The notes beneath the pieces are model-generated. The model was given only the letters and a program-made list of their open reading frames with translations. It ran no database searches and had not been told where the DNA came from. Positions 5,174 through 8,035 of a DNA stretch of 8,035 nt are shown here, in pieces (within the stretch, counting starts at the first letter, position 1; each line of letters begins with the position of its first letter). The position numbers and the translations under genes were made by a program. The stretch comes from Desulfococcus sp. Lineage in GTDB: Bacteria; Desulfobacterota; Desulfobacteria; Desulfobacterales; Desulfosalsimonadaceae. The stretch spans positions 1 through 8,035 of the forward strand of contig JAHECJ010000079.1 of NCBI GenBank assembly GCA_024641805.1, read 5' to 3'.

Positions 5174-8011
5174 TCACTGATTTTCAAGAATGGATTTTAG
5201 AAAATATCCGGTATGTGATTTTTTGTTTTTTGCGATTTCCTCCGGCGTACCGCACGCGACAACCTCCCCGCCGTGGTCCCCGCCTTCCGGCCCCAGATCA
5301 ATGATGTAATCTGAAAATTTAATGACATCCAGGTTATGTTCAATGACAATAACGGTATTCCCCGAATCCACAAAACGCTTCAGGACGGTGAGCAGGCTTT
5401 TAATGTCATCCATGTGGAGTCCGGTGGTTGGTTCATCCAGCAGATATAATGTCCTTCCTGTGTCGCGTTTGCTCAGTTCCTTGGCCAGCTTCACCCGTTG
5501 AGCCTCTCCGCCGGAAAGGGTTGTGGCGGACTGCCCGACATGAATATACCCGAGCCCCACATCCACCAGGGTCTGAAGTTTTGTCCGGATGCTGGAAATG
5601 TTTTCGAAAAACTGCAGTGCCTGGTTAACGGTCATGTTCAATACATCGGCAATATTTTTTCCCTTATATCTGATCTCCAGGGTCTCCCGGTTGTATCGCT
5701 TCCCATGGCATACATCACAGGTGACAAAAATATCCGGCAGAAAATGCATTTCAATTTTAATGATCCCATCACCGGAACAGGCCTCGCAGCGACCTCCCTT
5801 GACATTAAAACTGAAGCGCCCGGGTTTGTACCCGCGTTGGCGGGCATCCGCTGTTTTTGCAAAAAGTTCACGGATAAAGGTAAAGACCCCGGTATACGTG
5901 GCGGGATTTGATCTCGGCGTCCGGCCGATGGGTGACTGATTGATATTAATCACCTTATCGATAAATTCCGCGCCGGAGATTTCACTGTGTTTACCGGCCG
6001 GCATCCCGACCCGGTAGAGCCTCTGGGCAAGCAGCCGGTATAACGTTTCCAGGACCAGTGTCGATTTTCCGGACCCGGAAACCCCGGTCACGCTGATAAA
6101 ACATCCCAGTGGAAATTCCACATCAATATTTTTTAAATTATTTTCAGACGCTCCCTGGATGATCAGTCGTTCCTTACCCGGCCGTTTCCGCGTGCCTGGA
6201 ATTTCAATCTTTTTCCGGCCGGAGAGATATAAACCGGTCAGGGACTTTTCATCATGCACCAGATCCTCCGGAGATCCTGCGAATACGACTTCGCCGCCTT
6301 TGACTCCGGCCGCAGGCCCCATATCCACTACATAGTCCGCGGACTGGATGGTCTCTTCATCGTGCTCCACGACGAGAACCGTATTTCCCAGGTCACGCAT
6401 TTTTAACAATGTTTCAAGCAAACGGCGATTGTCCCGCTGATGAAGACCTATGCTGGGCTCATCCAGAACGTACAGAACGCCGGTCAGCTTCGATCCGATC
6501 TGGGTTGCGAGCCGGATACGCTGGCTTTCGCCTCCGGAAAGGGTGGTGGCTGACCGTTGAATCGTCAGATATGAGAGTCCCACATTCGCCAGAAACCCAA
6601 GACGATCGGTAATTTCTTTTAAAATCCGTTTTGCAATCAGTGTTTCTTTCTCACTCAGCTGAATATTTTGAAAAAAATCAAACGCCTTTTCAATGGAAAG
6701 CGTTCCGATATCAGCGATGTTTTTTCCACAGACCTGAACAGACCGGCTGACCTGGTTCAGCCGTGTGCCGTTGCATTCCGTGCAGGGTCTGAAATTCATA
6801 TACTGCTTGATCTCTTCCCTGGTCTGATGGGAATCCGTATCAATATAACGGCGTTCAAGATTAGGGATCACCCCTTCAAACGGTCGGGTAAAATTTATCC
6901 GGCGGTTGCCGCGATGCATAAAAAAAGGGATTTTTTCATCACCGGATCCGTGCAACAGGACATTTTTAAACGCTTCAGGCAAATCCTTGTAAGGCGTATA
7001 TATATCGGCGCTGTAATGAGATGTCAGTGCTTCAAGAAATTCGGCGAACTGGACGGAGTTGCGGTTTTCCCAGGGCCGGACCGCACCGTCACGAAGCGAC
7101 AGTTCCGGCGACGGCACCACCAGTTCCGGGGCGAATTCCGTGGTGGTCCCCAGTCCGTCACATTTGGGACAGGCCCCTTGCGGAGAATTGAATGAAAAGC
7201 TGGCCGGGGTCAGTTCCGGATAACTGATGCCGCACTGAATACAGGCCGCTTTTTCAGAAAACAGAATCGTATCGATGATCGATCCGGATGGATCTACCAC
7301 ATCCACTGTCACCACGGCACCGGAAAGAGAAATGGCCAGTTCCAGTGAATCCGCCAGCCGGTTTCTCATTTTTTCCTTGACCACCAGCCGATCGACGACC
7401 ACGTCAATAGTATGTTTTTTGTTTTTATCAAGCGCGCCGACACTGTCGATTTCCAAAATTTTTCCGTCGATTTTCACCCGGGCGAACCCGTCCCGCTTTA
7501 ACCGGACAAACAGCCGGTCATGCCGGCCTTTTTGATCAGAAACGATCGGCGCCAGAATGACAATCCGGGTCCCTTCGGGAAGCGTTTCCACACTGTCAAT
7601 AATCTGGTCTACAGCCTGAAAAGTAATGGGGCGTCCGCACTGATAGCAGTGAGGAATTCCAATTCTCGCAAAAAGCAGGCGTAAATAATCGTAAATTTCG
7701 GTGACGGTCCCGACGGTGGATCGGGGATTGTGGCTGGCGTTTTTCTGCTCAATGGCAATGGCCGGTGACAATCCTTCGATGAGGTCCACATCCGGCTTTT
7801 CCATGCGCTCTAAAAATTGGCGGGCATAGGTTGACAGGGATTCGACATATCGGCGCTGGCCTTCGGCATAAAGCGTATCAAAGGCAAGGCTCGACTTTCC
7901 GGAACCGGAAAGGCCGGTGATGACAATAAACTTGTTGCGGGGCAGGTCAACGTCAATATTTTTTAAGTTATGCTGACGTGCCCCACGGATGATAATATAT
8001 TCGGATTCCAT
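5174..8011 (-). CDS. uvrA: Excinuclease ABC subunit UvrA
   Basis: UvrA is the damage-recognition ATPase of nucleotide excision repair; it forms a dimer that scans DNA and loads UvrB. The 945-residue protein is full length (E. coli about 940). Seen in order: Walker A GLSGSGKSS (33-41), a CYQCG pair near 123, a first zinc module Cys257/Cys260...Cys281/Cys284, a signature LSGGESQR (491-498) with Walker B LYVLDEPSIGLH (Asp517-Glu518), a second Walker A GVSGSGKST (643-651), the C-terminal zinc finger Cys742-x2-Cys745-x19-Cys765-x2-Cys768, a second signature LSGGEAQR (832-839) and Walker B LYLLDEPTTGLH (Asp859-Glu860). All ATPase and zinc motifs are intact. The start codon gives the standard MESEYIIIRGARQHNLKNI-type opening. 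The visible 24 bases upstream are A/T-rich with no Shine-Dalgarno sequence; any promoter is beyond the window. It is convergent with atpE and shares its terminator. No SOS box is visible. Confidence 0.98.
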   Translation of the reverse strand: MESEYIIIRGARQHNLKNIDVDLPRNKFIVITGLSGSGKSSLAFDTLYAEGQRRYVESLSTYARQFLERMEKPDVDLIEGLSPAIAIEQKNASHNPRSTVGTVTEIYDYLRLLFARIGIPHCYQCGRPITFQAVDQIIDSVETLPEGTRIVILAPIVSDQKGRHDRLFVRLKRDGFARVKIDGKILEIDSVGALDKNKKHTIDVVVDRLVVKEKMRNRLADSLELAISLSGAVVTVDVVDPSGSIIDTILFSEKAACIQCGISYPELTPASFSFNSPQGACPKCDGLGTTTEFAPELVVPSPELSLRDGAVRPWENRNSVQFAEFLEALTSHYSADIYTPYKDLPEAFKNVLLHGSGDEKIPFFMHRGNRRINFTRPFEGVIPNLERRYIDTDSHQTREEIKQYMNFRPCTECNGTRLNQVSRSVQVCGKNIADIGTLSIEKAFDFFQNIQLSEKETLIAKRILKEITDRLGFLANVGLSYLTIQRSATTLSGGESQRIRLATQIGSKLTGVLYVLDEPSIGLHQRDNRRLLETLLKMRDLGNTVLVVEHDEETIQSADYVVDMGPAAGVKGGEVVFAGSPEDLVHDEKSLTGLYLSGRKKIEIPGTRKRPGKERLIIQGASENNLKNIDVEFPLGCFISVTGVSGSGKSTLVLETLYRLLAQRLYRVGMPAGKHSEISGAEFIDKVININQSPIGRTPRSNPATYTGVFTFIRELFAKTADARQRGYKPGRFSFNVKGGRCEACSGDGIIKIEMHFLPDIFVTCDVCHGKRYNRETLEIRYKGKNIADVLNMTVNQALQFFENISSIRTKLQTLVDVGLGYIHVGQSATTLSGGEAQRVKLAKELSKRDTGRTLYLLDEPTTGLHMDDIKSLLTVLKRFVDSGNTVIVIEHNLDVIKFSDYIIDLGPEGGDHGGEVVACGTPEEIAKNKKSHTGYFLKSILENQ

Positions 8012-8035
8012 TGTTTTTTATTTTTAAATCATAGA

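Noticed and set aside
6668..7195. 175-codon open frame on the + strand inside uvrA
   Set aside because: It is antisense to well-conserved UvrA coding sequence, has no recognisable motif and no ribosome binding site; it is a by-product of the G+C-biased third positions of uvrA.
1..8035. CRISPR array, insertion sequence, prophage or novel defence system
   Set aside because: No regularly spaced repeats, transposase, integrase or unknown multi-gene cassette was seen; every large frame belongs to a known housekeeping family.

Overview
The window is ordinary chromosomal housekeeping DNA from a Gram-negative-type bacterium with mid-range G+C. The combination of a UGA-containing (selenocysteine) selD, a PyrK-type dihydroorotate dehydrogenase subunit, and an F0-only ATP synthase cluster (atpZ-atpI-atpB-atpE) detached from the F1 genes fits an anaerobic Desulfobacterota lineage such as a sulfate reducer. 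That placement is inference from gene content, not a database result. No mobile element, CRISPR array, tRNA or rRNA was seen, and no stretch longer than about 190 bases lacks a gene.

Left block (1-3237, + strand): the 3' part of a nitrilase-superfamily amidase, then pgeF (peptidoglycan editing factor), pyrK and selD. Gaps are 46, 17 and 12 bases, so these probably form one transcription unit. The main discovery is that selD does not start at the TTG at 2287. It starts at ATG 2182 and reads through an in-frame TGA at 2239-2241, which falls exactly at the catalytic Cys/Sec position. A strong hairpin with a GGU apical loop about 20 bases after the UGA looks like a bacterial SECIS. Selenophosphate synthetase is therefore predicted to be a selenoprotein of 351 residues.

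Middle block (3238-5165, + strand): a 188-base intergenic region with two dyads and a weak promoter candidate, then atpZ, atpI, atpB and atpE, closed by a strong hairpin terminator. Subunits a and c carry the conserved ion-translocation residues. Subunit c has Gln26, Glu59, Ser60 and Tyr64 at the spacing of sodium-binding c subunits but lacks the threonine after the serine, so its coupling ion is an open question. Subunits b and delta and all of F1 are absent here and must be encoded elsewhere.

Right block (5174-8011, - strand): a complete uvrA (945 residues), convergent with the atp cluster and sharing the same hairpin as a bidirectional terminator.
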